Part shown: in pieces, positions 25,766 to 35,172 of the stretch | Layout: every line of letters begins with the position of its first letter | Position numbering within the stretch: the first letter of the stretch is position 1 | NCBI GenBank assembly: GCA_964514215.1 | Contig: CAZEPW010000004.1 | Location: 1 to 64,000, forward strand | From: CAYQUC01 sp964514215 | GTDB lineage: Bacteria; Pseudomonadota; Gammaproteobacteria; UBA6429; Thiohalophilaceae | DNA length: 64,000 nt | Direction: 5' to 3' | Translations under genes and position numbers: made by a program | The notes under the pieces: model-generated | The model's database searches: none | What the model was told of the DNA's origin: nothing | Seen by the model: only the letters and a program-made list of their open reading frames with translations

Positions 25766-27094
25766 ATGCCATCTATTTTACTTGTTGAAGATAATGATAA
25801 TAACCGTGATATGCTCATGCGGCGTTTGCAAAAAAAGGGTTTTGATATCTTAACTGCCGTTAATGGCCAGCAAGGTGTCGAACTTGCTGAAAGTGATCAC
25901 CCTGATTTAATCCTGATGGATATGGGCTTGCCAATACTTGATGGTTGGGAGGCGACGCGCCAAATAAAATCAAATAAAAATACTATGGAAATTCCTATTA
26001 TTGGCTTGTCGGCTCATGCAATGTCTGCCGATCGTAAAAAGGCAATTGATGCGGGCTGTTGTGATTATGATACTAAACCTGTTGATTTAGATCGATTAAT
26101 TAGAATTATCTCTAAAAATATTACGGTTGATTCAGGAGCTGAAAATCGAAATAATGATATAAAAAAAAGTAACTTTCACTTTAATGTAGATAATAAATCC
26201 AGTTCAGTTGTGATGTTGGTTGCAGATGATGACTCGGCTTGTTTAAATTTAATTAGCCGGTTTTTGGAAAATGAAGATTGCGAAATAGTGCTAACTCGAA
26301 ACGGAATTGAAGCATGGGAATTATTGCAGTCTAATAAACATGAATTTGATGTCGTCATTTTAGATAGACAAATGCCCGGTTTAGATGGTATTCAAATTCT
26401 TCAAAAAATGAAAAAGACGGAAAGATTAAGCTCGATTCCTGTTATTTTTCAAACAGGGTTAATTAATGTCGATGACATTCGTGATGGCATGCAAGAAGGT
26501 GCTTATTATTATTTAACTAAACCTTATGAAAAACGTTCGTTGATTTCTATTGTTGATGCGGCAGTATCTGAATCGTTTAGAAAAAAACAATTACTGTTAG
26601 ACATGAATAATGTGTTGTCTTCATCTGCAAATATAACAACGTTAAATGGTCATATGGTTTTTCAGAATTTAAGTGAAATCCCTAATATTGCTTGTGCTTT
26701 GGCAAATATCTGTCCTGAACCTGAAAAAACGGTTAGTGGTTTGTCTGAGTTATTGATAAATGCTGTTGAGCATGGGAATTTAGAGATAAGTTATTATGAT
26801 AAGAAAAAATTTCTAATGGAAAATACCTTGCTAAAAGAAATCGACACTCGTTTGCAGCTAGATGCTTATTCAGAAAGAAAAGTGAATGTTTTCTGGGAAA
26901 AGGACGATCAAGAAATTCGGTTTATAATTAAGGATGAAGGCAAAGGTTTTAATGCAGAAAAATATTTAGAGCTTGATCCAAATCGGGCGACACATCCCCA
27001 TGGCCGCGGAATTGCAATGGCCAAAATGTTAAGTTTTACTGACATAGCATTTTTAGGTTGTGGTAACCATGTTGTTGCAACCATTAAAATCTAA
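25766..27094 (+). CDS. response regulator with two receivers and RsbW-type ATPase
   Basis: A 442-residue soluble protein. Receiver 1 (about 1-120) has LLVEDNDNNRDML, LILMDMGLP and DTKP; receiver 2 (about 150-270) has VADDDSACL, VILDRQMPG and LTKPY. Both keep the phosphoacceptor and lysine. The C-terminal third (about 310-442) is an HATPase_c_2 fold like the anti-sigma-type serine kinases, with N-box ELLINAVEHGN, DEGKGFN and HGRGIAMAK. No PP2C phosphatase domain and no DNA-binding domain are present. It probably transmits the adjacent hybrid kinase signal by phosphorylating or binding a partner protein. The partner is not visible here. It is convergent with the DsrE-like gene by 2 bp. Confidence 0.85.
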   Translation: MPSILLVEDNDNNRDMLMRRLQKKGFDILTAVNGQQGVELAESDHPDLILMDMGLPILDGWEATRQIKSNKNTMEIPIIGLSAHAMSADRKKAIDAGCCDYDTKPVDLDRLIRIISKNITVDSGAENRNNDIKKSNFHFNVDNKSSSVVMLVADDDSACLNLISRFLENEDCEIVLTRNGIEAWELLQSNKHEFDVVILDRQMPGLDGIQILQKMKKTERLSSIPVIFQTGLINVDDIRDGMQEGAYYYLTKPYEKRSLISIVDAAVSESFRKKQLLLDMNNVLSSSANITTLNGHMVFQNLSEIPNIACALANICPEPEKTVSGLSELLINAVEHGNLEISYYDKKKFLMENTLLKEIDTRLQLDAYSERKVNVFWEKDDQEIRFIIKDEGKGFNAEKYLELDPNRATHPHGRGIAMAKMLSFTDIAFLGCGNHVVATIKI

Positions 27095-27096
27095 AC

Positions 27097-27576
27097 TCAC
27101 CAATTACTAATTTTAATATGAACATAGCCGAGTTCACGGTAACTGTTAATTTGTGAGGGGCCTGATGCCGCTATATCAATGTAGTCTGGAAATTCACTTT
27201 CACTAACCCCTTTTCTATCAGCGTAAGTCGCACAAATATGAACAGGAATGTCTTGATTCTCAGCTAGGCTTTGTACTTGCTGATGAACTTTTGGATATTT
27301 GGTCTTATTTTTTGTGGTTAGCGCAAATTGTTCATTACCGTGAGTTACTACGGCAATGTCGATATTGGGAAAACGTTTACGCAACTGAGCGCTGTAGTCA
27401 ACTATTTTGGGGATTGCTGTGTTTATAGAACCTTCAAATAAGCTGACAACTTCAAAAACAACACCCTCCGGCGCTTGTTGTTGCTCAAGTAATGATTGAA
27501 TGTCACTACTTTGTGCTGCACAGGCGGCTAATGAGAAAATGGAGAGCAGTAAAAATAGTTTAATTGACTGTTTCAT
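27097..27576 (-). CDS. DsrE/DsrF-like periplasmic lipoprotein
   Basis: A 159-residue protein with an N-terminal lipoprotein signal (LFLLLSIFSLAAC, lipobox LAAC) and a DsrE-like alpha/beta domain: VVFEVVSLFEGSINTAIPKIV, IDIAVVTHGNEQFALT, IPVHICATYADRKG. DsrE-family proteins of sulfur metabolism carry a cysteine that accepts sulfur. Here one cysteine is in the corresponding strand (HICATYA), but membership in sulfur oxidation is not shown by context. This subgroup of exported DsrE-like proteins is of unknown role. Ribosome site is weak. It faces the REC-REC-ATPase gene. Confidence 0.72.
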   Translation of the reverse strand: MKQSIKLFLLLSIFSLAACAAQSSDIQSLLEQQQAPEGVVFEVVSLFEGSINTAIPKIVDYSAQLRKRFPNIDIAVVTHGNEQFALTTKNKTKYPKVHQQVQSLAENQDIPVHICATYADRKGVSESEFPDYIDIAASGPSQINSYRELGYVHIKISNW

Positions 27577-27645
27577 ATCGCTAAGACCATGAAAATTTTA
27601 TTAAGTTCAGCTTTATGTTGTAATAATGCTGTTTATTTCTGCAAT

Positions 27646-27673
27646 GTGACGTTATGGCGAGGTTTGTTATAAT
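27646..27673 (+). promoter_or_regulatory. candidate promoter of the Bat operon
   Basis: GTGACG and TATAAT separated by 16 bp, with TG one base before the -10 (extended -10). It is about 190 bp before the MoxR start. A short inverted repeat (TTAACG at 27795-27800, CGTTAA at 27813-27818) lies in the predicted leader. Confidence 0.45.
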
Positions 27674-27861
27674 GAGTTTAAATTTAATTGTGTGGCGGAT
27701 GGAACCATTGGATTAATTTATTATTTTCAAATACTTAAATAAATTGTGAAAAAAGTTACTCGGATCAACATTACGGATAAATACTCATGTAAAATTAACG
27801 GAAACTTTTTTTCGTTAAAGGGTTCATAAACGTGAATAGTGAAAAGCTTGCGAGGAGCAGC

Positions 27862-28830
27862 ATGTCAAACCAGCAAATTATTAAATCGCTAAGCGATTAC
27901 ATGAATACAGAAATATTGGGTCAGCACGAATTAGTTGAACGTCTAATAATAGCAATTTTAGCTGATGGGCATTTATTGGTAGAGGGTGCACCGGGTTTAG
28001 CAAAAACCCGTGCGATTAAGATTTTGAGTCAGGCAATTGAAGGTGATTTTCACCGGGTGCAGTTTACCCCTGATTTATTACCAGCCGATTTAACGGGAAC
28101 CGAAATATTTAGTCCAAATGAAGGGTCTTTTCATTTTCAAAAAGGGCCATTATTTCACAATTTGATTCTGGCCGATGAGATTAACCGGGCGCCAGCAAAA
28201 GTACAGTCTGCACTTCTTGAGGCGATGGAAGAGCGTCAAATCACGGTAGGCAGTAAAACCTACCCATTAGAGCCGCTGTTCCTGGTGATGGCAACACAAA
28301 ATCCAATAGAGCAAGAAGGGACTTATCCATTACCGGAAGCGCAGCTAGATCGGTTTTTATTACACGTTAAAATTGATTATCCAGATAGCGCTGTTGAAAA
28401 AGAAATTTTGACATTGGCTAGAAGTGAAGCAATGTCGCCTTCGAGTTCGATTAAAATTCCAGAATCTCAAGTTACACAGTCAGTTTTATTTGAGTCTCGA
28501 AAAGAAGTTTTGAGTATATTTTTAGCCGATAATTTGGAGCAATATTTACTAGAGCTGGTGTTAGCCACTCGTTCACCTGAACGCTACGGTGACGATCTTG
28601 CTAAGTGGATTGATTATGGTGCCAGCCCTCGCGCGAGTATTTCCTTAGATAGGTGCGTACGGGCGCGAGCTTGGTTAGAAGGGCGTGATTTTGTAACACC
28701 TGAAGATATTCAGTCATTAGCGTTTGATATTATGCGCCATAGAATCATTTTGAGCTATGAAGCTGAGGCCGATGGCATTACTCCTGATAAATTTATTCAA
28801 ACATTAATAGAACGAATTCCAGTTCCATAA
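27862..28830 (+). CDS. MoxR-family AAA+ ATPase
   Basis: A 322-residue AAA+ ATPase of the MoxR family, chaperone-like proteins that act on neighbouring von Willebrand factor A proteins. Walker A is GAPGLAKT and Walker B LILADEINRAP; the sensor region MATQNPIEQEGTYPLPEAQLDRF is a family hallmark. The start may be ATG 27862 (AGGAG four bases upstream) or GTG 27832 (AAAGGG nine bases upstream). It begins the operon MoxR-DUF58-DUF4381-BatA-BatB-BatD, known from aerotolerance and stress loci. The genes that follow overlap or lie within a few bases of each other, so the whole set should be co-expressed. Confidence 0.94.
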   Translation: MSNQQIIKSLSDYMNTEILGQHELVERLIIAILADGHLLVEGAPGLAKTRAIKILSQAIEGDFHRVQFTPDLLPADLTGTEIFSPNEGSFHFQKGPLFHNLILADEINRAPAKVQSALLEAMEERQITVGSKTYPLEPLFLVMATQNPIEQEGTYPLPEAQLDRFLLHVKIDYPDSAVEKEILTLARSEAMSPSSSIKIPESQVTQSVLFESRKEVLSIFLADNLEQYLLELVLATRSPERYGDDLAKWIDYGASPRASISLDRCVRARAWLEGRDFVTPEDIQSLAFDIMRHRIILSYEAEADGITPDKFIQTLIERIPVP

Positions 28831-28835
28831 TTAGT

Positions 28836-29792
28836 ATGAAGCATAATGTTATAAATGAATTAAACGATGATGTTGTTGCTGTACAACAACAGAACCTAAT
28901 TCGCTTGAGTCAATCCGCGAAACAATTGCCCTTAAAGGCCGGTAAAATTCGTTCGCAGTGGAGTGGTGGTTATTTATCGCCATTTAAAGGGCGTGGCATG
29001 GAGTTTGATGAAGTGCGACCATATCAAGTTGGGGATGAAATTCGTAACCTTGATTGGCGAGTGATGGCACGAACAGGCAAACCTTATACTAAGATGTTTC
29101 GAGAAGAACGAGAACGTAGTGTATTATTATTCGTTGATTTAAATTGCCCGATGTTTTTTGCAACTCAAAAAGCGTTTAAGTCTGTGATTGCAAGTTATGC
29201 AGCCAGTTTGCTCGCGTGGAGTGCAAATTATCATGGTGACAGAGTTGGTGGTTTAATTTTTTCTGAACAGCAGCACATTGAGTTGCGTCCTAAGCGTGGC
29301 AAAAAAGCCGTGATTCAATATATTCAACAATTAGTAGAGCATCAAGCGTGGACGGATTGGCGTGATAAAACCTATTCTGAATTAAGTGATAACAATTCTA
29401 CTGAGCAAGCCTTGTTTCGTTTGCAGCATGTCACTAACCCGGGCAGCTTGGTATTTATGATAAGCGATTTTCGTGGATTAAGTGAACAAGCAGAACAAAC
29501 AGTTGCCCAATTATCGAAACATAATGATATCGTGCTACTTTTTGTGTATGACCCTATTGAAAGCGAATTACCACCGAAAGGCATTTACCGTGTTAGTAAT
29601 CAGGATAGTCATGCGTTTACTCTGGATACTAATAATGCAAAATTTCGAGAACAATTCCATGAACACTTTGTTAATCGTAAAGCCAGATTAATGAAATTAT
29701 GCCAGCGTTATGGTATGTATTTTTTACCAATGTGTACTCGGGATAATATTTTAGCAACATTACAAGCTGGCCTTGGTATAAAACGGCGATGA
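28836..29792 (+). CDS. DUF58 domain protein of the Bat operon
   Basis: A 318-residue soluble protein. The DUF58 signature is clear: GRGMEFDEVRPYQVGDEIRN, LDWRVMARTGKPYTKMFREE and RERSVLLFVDLNCPM, the last being a VWA-like first strand. It regularly sits between MoxR and BatA genes and is thought to be part of the MoxR-VWA complex. It lies 5 bp after the MoxR stop and overlaps the DUF4381 gene by four bases (ATGA). No obvious ribosome site precedes its ATG, consistent with coupled translation. Confidence 0.9.
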   Translation: MKHNVINELNDDVVAVQQQNLIRLSQSAKQLPLKAGKIRSQWSGGYLSPFKGRGMEFDEVRPYQVGDEIRNLDWRVMARTGKPYTKMFREERERSVLLFVDLNCPMFFATQKAFKSVIASYAASLLAWSANYHGDRVGGLIFSEQQHIELRPKRGKKAVIQYIQQLVEHQAWTDWRDKTYSELSDNNSTEQALFRLQHVTNPGSLVFMISDFRGLSEQAEQTVAQLSKHNDIVLLFVYDPIESELPPKGIYRVSNQDSHAFTLDTNNAKFREQFHEHFVNRKARLMKLCQRYGMYFLPMCTRDNILATLQAGLGIKRR

Positions 29793-30301
29793 ATCCTGGT
29801 TCCGAGAATACAACATTAGCACTACGGGACATTCATTTGCCCGATAGTATCTTGTGGTGGCCGTTGGCTCCCGGGTGGTGGCTTATAATTGTTCTAGTTG
29901 TACTTATTGGATTAAGTTTTTATGTGTATAAAAAAACTAATTATATTAGAAAACTGAAAAAAAATATAAAACTTGAACTCGAACATTATCATCAACAGTA
30001 TCATGATAAAAAAAATGCAGCGCTTTATATTCAACAATTATCAGCATTATTACGGCGGGTCTCTTTACAGCAATTTGATGATAAAAAAATAGCGAAATTA
30101 CACGGTGCGGCTTGGCTTGAGTTTTTAGACTCTAAATCACCACCAAATATAACTGAACAATCAGCGTTTAAAAACGGTGTTGGACAAATATTTTTATTAG
30201 GACCGTACCAAAAAATTATAAATGAAGACTTATCACCTGTTTATGAATTGGTTAAACAGTGGCTAAATTATAATTTAAAAAATAAATATGGATTATTATA
30301 A
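29789..30301 (+). CDS. DUF4381 membrane protein
   Basis: A 170-residue protein with one membrane helix (WWLIIVLVVLIGLSFYVYK) and the N-terminal family motif LRDIHLPDSILWWPLAPGWW. The rest is a helical cytoplasmic domain. DUF4381 proteins are small membrane components of Bat operons and their function is unknown. Its ATG overlaps the DUF58 stop and its stop overlaps the BatA start by one base (TAATG), which argues for stoichiometric expression in one complex. Confidence 0.88.
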   Translation: MNPGSENTTLALRDIHLPDSILWWPLAPGWWLIIVLVVLIGLSFYVYKKTNYIRKLKKNIKLELEHYHQQYHDKKNAALYIQQLSALLRRVSLQQFDDKKIAKLHGAAWLEFLDSKSPPNITEQSAFKNGVGQIFLLGPYQKIINEDLSPVYELVKQWLNYNLKNKYGLL

Positions 30302-31317
30302 TGTTGTCGTTTGAATGGTTTTGGCTCAGTTTGGCGTTACCGTTACCAATTTTAATTCGGTATTTTTTTGCCTCTGCAGTACAGTCACAGGAGGCAGCGT
30401 TAAAAATTCCGTTTAGTCAGGAGTATCGTTCGAATTACACTTCTGCTGTTTCTCTTTCAGTTAGTAAACCGTTGCACAGGCTGCTAATGATTCTATTTTG
30501 GGTTGCCTTAATCGCTGCAAGTATGCGCCCACAGTGGCTCGGCGATGCTATTGAGCTACCTGTTAGTGGTCGTGATTTGATGTTAGCGGTTGATTTATCG
30601 GGCAGCATGGAAACCGCAGATTTTGAATTAAACGGCAATATGGTTGATAGATTAACGGCAATAAAGTATGTCGCAAGCCAATTTATTCAACGGCGGGTTG
30701 GAGACCGAATTGGCTTAATATTATTTGGTACACAAGCTTATTTGCAAGTGCCTTTAACCTTTGATCGCGACACGGTGACACAACTCCTTAATGAATCGGC
30801 TCTTGGTTTAGCTGGTGACAGTACCGCTATCGGTGATGCTATCGGGCTCGCAGTGAAACGATTAAGTTCACAAAGTATTGAAAGCCGGGTTTTAATTTTA
30901 TTAACTGATGGCGCAAATACTGCTGGTGAGTTATCACCACTAAAATCAGCTGAGCTTGCAGCTGTCAGGAAATTAAAAATTTATACCATTGGTGTTGGTG
31001 CAGATAAAATGATGGTGCGGTCTTTGTTTGGTAATCGGACAGTTAATCCTTCGAGTTCTTTAGATGAAAAAACCTTAACAACCATAGCCAAGTCAACAGG
31101 GGGTAAATATTATCGAGCCCGTAATACACAAGCGTTACAAAAAATTTATGAAATATTAGATGAATTGGAACCGATAGAAAAAGATAAACAAACATTTCGA
31201 CCAATGTCTGAATTGTATATGTGGCCGTTAGCGATGAGCTTTGCGCTAGCATTGGTGCTGTTGTTTTTACAAAACCTCCCTTCATTTTCTCGGGTTATAG
31301 GTAGGCGTGATGAGTGA
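30301..31317 (+). CDS. batA: BatA-like VWA membrane protein
   Basis: A 338-residue protein with N- and C-terminal membrane helices and a von Willebrand factor A domain from about residue 90. The metal-ion-dependent adhesion site is intact: MLAVDLSGSMETAD (DxSxS), a threonine in the loop around GDSTAIGDAIG, and LLTDGANTAGE. BatA was described in Bacteroides fragilis as an aerotolerance factor. The VWA domain is probably acted on by the MoxR ATPase. It is tightly packed between DUF4381 and BatB, overlapping the latter by 8 bp. Confidence 0.92.
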   Translation: MLSFEWFWLSLALPLPILIRYFFASAVQSQEAALKIPFSQEYRSNYTSAVSLSVSKPLHRLLMILFWVALIAASMRPQWLGDAIELPVSGRDLMLAVDLSGSMETADFELNGNMVDRLTAIKYVASQFIQRRVGDRIGLILFGTQAYLQVPLTFDRDTVTQLLNESALGLAGDSTAIGDAIGLAVKRLSSQSIESRVLILLTDGANTAGELSPLKSAELAAVRKLKIYTIGVGADKMMVRSLFGNRTVNPSSSLDEKTLTTIAKSTGGKYYRARNTQALQKIYEILDELEPIEKDKQTFRPMSELYMWPLAMSFALALVLLFLQNLPSFSRVIGRRDE

Positions 31318-33157
31318 TTTTATTTTATTACGCCCTTGGTGGTTGTTAGCTTTAGTGCCATTATTATTTATAATATGGTTAATTTGGCATAAGCATAATA
31401 ACCAACATAGTTGGCAGCAAGTATGTGATGCTAAATTACTTAAACATCTTATTGTTGGGACAGAAACTAAAAAAAGCAATTTAAAGGTATTGCTATTATT
31501 ATGTTACGGTTTAATCACTATTGTTAGTCTTGCTGGTCCTGCATGGGATAAATTACCCCAGCCGGTTTTTAGACAACAATCATCACTTGTTGTTTTATTG
31601 GATTTATCGCTGTCGATGCAAGCCGAAGATGTTAAACCGTCTCGCTTAGTCCGAACTCGTCTTAAGCTATTAGATGCTTTAAAATTACGACGTGAAGGCC
31701 AAACGGCTTTAATTGTTTATGCTGGTGATGCCTTTATAGTCAGCCCATTAACGGATGATACAGATACCATCGCTCAACTCGTGCCTAGCTTGATACCGGC
31801 GATGATGCCAGGACAAGGTAGCCGAATTGATTTGGCCATTGCTAAAGCGTTGGAATTATTTAAACAAGGTGGCATTACTGAAGGTGAAATTTTATTGCTG
31901 ACCGATGAAGTGCCTGAAATGTATGCTTCGACTGTTACTCGCTTGTTAAATACAGTTAATTTTAATTTATCAATTTTATCCGTTGGTACCGAACAGGGTG
32001 CTCCAATTAATTTACGTCAAGGTGGTTTTTTAAAAGATTCATCGGGTAATATTGTGATAGCTAAAACAAACAATAAATTGTTAAGACAACTAGCGGTAAG
32101 AAATAATGGCCAATTTTCTCCAATGACAGTTGATGATAGTGATATTAATAAATTATTAACACAAAAAATGTTTGATAATAATTTGAGTGAAAAACCGGAT
32201 TCAGAACACGATGCTGCCATTTGGCGAGAGCAAGGGCCTTGGCTAATACTCTTATTATTACCGATGGTATTACTCTCATTTCGAAAAGGATTGGTTTTTA
32301 TCTTTGTTTTAATCTTGATGCCCGTGTCTGAACCCAGTTATGCGTTATCTTGGGATTCGTTGTGGTCTACTCCCGATCAGCAGGCCAAACAATTATTGAA
32401 TGAAGGCAAAAATAGTGAATCGGCTCAATTATTTCAAGATTCAGATTGGCAGGCAGCAGCGAACTATAAAGCGGGACAATATGAAAAAACGCTGGAATTA
32501 TTAGAAACTAAAACGGATATTGAGTCTATTTATAATCGTGCTAATGCGTTAGCAAAACTGCAGCGCTATGAAGAGGCGATTAAGAATTATAATGAAGTTA
32601 TAAAACGAAATCCAAAACACCAAGATTCTTTATATAACAAAAAATTAGTTGAAGATGAATTAAAAAAACAACAAAATAAAGACAATAAATCTAACAACGA
32701 TAAAAATAATAAGGATCAGAGTAAAGATCAAGAAAACAAAGAACAGGACAATAAAGAACAACAAGACCAAAGTAATAAGCAAGATCAAAACAATCAAGAC
32801 AAAGAAAATCAAGATAAAGAAAGTCAAAATCAGAATAAAAATAATTCAGAACAAGATGCGGATAAACAACAATCCAAACAACAACAAGCGGAAGAAGAAA
32901 AAAATAAAAAAACTGAGCAAGATAAAAAAACAGCTTCAGAGCAAGAAAAAGACGATGAGAAAAAGAATGAGGAACAAGATGCGCAACAAGCAAAGTTAAA
33001 TGAACAATCTCAAGCTGAAAACAAAGAACAACAACAAGCCGTTGAACAATGGTTGCGTAAAATACCCGATGATCCTGCCGGTTTAATGCGACGTAAATTT
33101 AAATATCAATATCAACAACGAAAAAATCAACAAAATATTAAAGGTCCAGCATGGTAA
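31310..33157 (+). CDS. batB: BatB-BatC fusion: VWA plus TPR and charged tail
   Basis: A 615-residue membrane protein. Residues about 15-70 hold two helices, then a VWA domain with MIDAS motif LLDLSLSMQAED; after a helix near 330 come TPR repeats (QAAANYKAGQYEKTLELLE, YNRANALAKLQRYEEAIKNY) like BatC. Residues about 450-580 are a long Lys/Gln/Asn/Asp/Glu-rich low-complexity stretch, then a conserved end WLRKIPDDPAGLMRRKFKYQ. The two Bat functions are therefore in one chain. ATG at 31310 is preferred to GTG at 31307. It overlaps BatA and BatD. Confidence 0.9.
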   Translation: MSDFILLRPWWLLALVPLLFIIWLIWHKHNNQHSWQQVCDAKLLKHLIVGTETKKSNLKVLLLLCYGLITIVSLAGPAWDKLPQPVFRQQSSLVVLLDLSLSMQAEDVKPSRLVRTRLKLLDALKLRREGQTALIVYAGDAFIVSPLTDDTDTIAQLVPSLIPAMMPGQGSRIDLAIAKALELFKQGGITEGEILLLTDEVPEMYASTVTRLLNTVNFNLSILSVGTEQGAPINLRQGGFLKDSSGNIVIAKTNNKLLRQLAVRNNGQFSPMTVDDSDINKLLTQKMFDNNLSEKPDSEHDAAIWREQGPWLILLLLPMVLLSFRKGLVFIFVLILMPVSEPSYALSWDSLWSTPDQQAKQLLNEGKNSESAQLFQDSDWQAAANYKAGQYEKTLELLETKTDIESIYNRANALAKLQRYEEAIKNYNEVIKRNPKHQDSLYNKKLVEDELKKQQNKDNKSNNDKNNKDQSKDQENKEQDNKEQQDQSNKQDQNNQDKENQDKESQNQNKNNSEQDADKQQSKQQQAEEEKNKKTEQDKKTASEQEKDDEKKNEEQDAQQAKLNEQSQAENKEQQQAVEQWLRKIPDDPAGLMRRKFKYQYQQRKNQQNIKGPAW

Positions 33158-34926
33158 ATTACTTTCATAAGTTACTAAGCATTGTTTTAATTCTAATTTT
33201 TACAACATCATTTGTTTCTGCTGCTCAAATTAGAGCATCAGTGGATCGAAATCCTATTCCTGTTGGTGAATCATTTCGTTTAATTATTGAAACTAGTGGT
33301 TCGGTTGATGATGAGCCCGATTTTACTGGGCTGAAAAAAAACTTTAGAGTATTAAGCACCGGACAAAGCTCAAATTTTAGTTTAATTAATGGCTCTATTA
33401 CGCGAAATAAAACCTGGACAATGGTTTTGATAGCAGAACAAGCTGGTAATTTCACAATTCCAGCGATAAAGTTTGGTAAGGATCAAAGTAATACAATAGC
33501 AATAAAAATTACTGATAATGCTAGCTCACAAGCGAGTGAAAAAAACCCTGAAATATATTTGGAAGTTAGTGTTGAACCAAAGTCGGTATACGTGCAACAG
33601 CAATTAATTTACAGTATTAAGTTATTCCGGCGCATACGTTTAGGCAGTGCCAGTTTAAGTGAACCGGCTAGTGAAAATAATCAAGCAATTATTACAAAAA
33701 TTGGAAATGATTCGGATAGACAAGTTACCGTGGACGGTATTGCATATTCTGTTCTTGAACGTCGTTATGCGATTTTTCCTCAGAAAAGTGGTGAGCTAAA
33801 AATAGCGCCAGTTATCTTTGAAACTCAAATTAGTAATAATAACCGGCGACGTTCCTTTTTTAATATGGACCCGTTTAATTCTCAAGGTACTGTTAAGCGT
33901 TTAAAATCAAAAGTTGTTATGGTTCAAGTGAAAAGCATACCGGCTGAATTTACTAAAAAATATCCTAATGCTGCTTGGTTACCAGTAGCTGATCTTAGGA
34001 TAAGTGAATCGTGGTCTGGTGATGTTAAGGCTTTTAAATCGGGTGAACCAATGACTCGCACCATTAATTTAATGGCTCAAAATTTAACAGCCGCTCAATT
34101 GCCTGATATTAAAATTGATGTATCAAAAAATATGAAAGCCTATCCAGATGTCCCGGAAGTATCTGAAAGCAGCAATGGTAAAGGACTTGTTGCAAGCAAA
34201 CAATTTAAAACTGCCTTGCTACCAACGGAGGTTGGTAATCAGACTTTAGCCAAAATTAGTATTCCGTGGTGGGATATTAATAGCAATAAGATTCAAGAGT
34301 CAATTTTACCAGCAGTCACTGTGACGGTTATTCCGTCAGAAAATCAAGAGCAAGGCGATCAAATGCAAGATAGTAATTTGAAATTGGCTAAACCAGCAGC
34401 ATCAGAAAACAAACGTGTTTCAGCAGCCACTAATGCCATAGTTACTGCTGCTAGTTCTCAATCCAATAACGGTTCGTCTCGTTGGTGGATTATTTTTACG
34501 GTTGTTTTTGCCTTGATGTGGCTTGTAACCGTTTATTTATTGTTAAATTTGCGCGCTAAAATGCGCCACGAAAGGGTATTGTCCGATACTCAAAAGACGA
34601 CCATGGCGGTTTCACCGGCTGAAATTAAAAAGGCCTGTTTGGAGAATAATGCTAAAGCCGTTAGCCAAAAGTTATTGTTATGGGCTAATGCTCAAACGAG
34701 CAGTGATAAGTTTACCAGTCTCTCATCGTTACGCGCTTATTCAGAGCTTGAATTAAGTCAGGCAATCGCGGAGTTAGAGCAGAATTTATATAGCAAGAAA
34801 TCCACTGGGTGGGATGGAAGCCATTTTTGGAGCTTATTTAATGCAAAACCACCGGTATTTTTTACGACTAAAAACCACAAAAATACCAGTCAAAAATTAG
34901 CGCCATTGTATGCTAAATACGATTAG
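33151..34926 (+). CDS. batD: BatD-like protein
   Basis: A 591-residue protein with an N-terminal signal peptide (LLSIVLILIFTTSFVSAAQ), several beta-sandwich (oxygen tolerance, BatD) domains beginning IRASVDRNPIPVGESFRLII, and one C-terminal membrane helix (WWIIFTVVFALMWLVTVYLLL) followed by a short helical cytoplasmic end. BatD closes this operon in many gammaproteobacteria. Its periplasmic domains suggest contact with envelope substrates. The ATG overlaps the BatB stop by 7 bp. Confidence 0.9.
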   Translation: MVNYFHKLLSIVLILIFTTSFVSAAQIRASVDRNPIPVGESFRLIIETSGSVDDEPDFTGLKKNFRVLSTGQSSNFSLINGSITRNKTWTMVLIAEQAGNFTIPAIKFGKDQSNTIAIKITDNASSQASEKNPEIYLEVSVEPKSVYVQQQLIYSIKLFRRIRLGSASLSEPASENNQAIITKIGNDSDRQVTVDGIAYSVLERRYAIFPQKSGELKIAPVIFETQISNNNRRRSFFNMDPFNSQGTVKRLKSKVVMVQVKSIPAEFTKKYPNAAWLPVADLRISESWSGDVKAFKSGEPMTRTINLMAQNLTAAQLPDIKIDVSKNMKAYPDVPEVSESSNGKGLVASKQFKTALLPTEVGNQTLAKISIPWWDINSNKIQESILPAVTVTVIPSENQEQGDQMQDSNLKLAKPAASENKRVSAATNAIVTAASSQSNNGSSRWWIIFTVVFALMWLVTVYLLLNLRAKMRHERVLSDTQKTTMAVSPAEIKKACLENNAKAVSQKLLLWANAQTSSDKFTSLSSLRAYSELELSQAIAELEQNLYSKKSTGWDGSHFWSLFNAKPPVFFTTKNHKNTSQKLAPLYAKYD

Positions 34927-35068
34927 ACCAATGAAAGCGTAAATTCAGAGGGCAACATCTTTTACCATAAATATATTATGGTTAATTTATACCCATTAAT
35001 TTCAATGAGATACATTTAGTCAAGGCAAGAATTATGTCTGGATACTGTTTAAATGATCGCATAATATA

Positions 35069-35087
35069 GACACTTTATAAAAGTGTC
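35069..35087. promoter_or_regulatory. perfect palindrome upstream of the TtrS-like gene
   Basis: GACACTTT-ATA-AAAGTGTC, 8-bp perfect arms with a 3-bp spacer, 86 bp before the ATG of the sensor gene. It lies in the 246-bp gap after the Bat operon and is a likely operator, possibly for the downstream TtrR-like regulator itself. Confidence 0.5.
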
Positions 35088-35172
35088 GTGTCTCAGTAAG
35101 CAAGTTAGTGCTTATAAATTACGCAACGCTAAAAACATCAATATAATTTGTGTTGTAGCCCATAATATAAGT

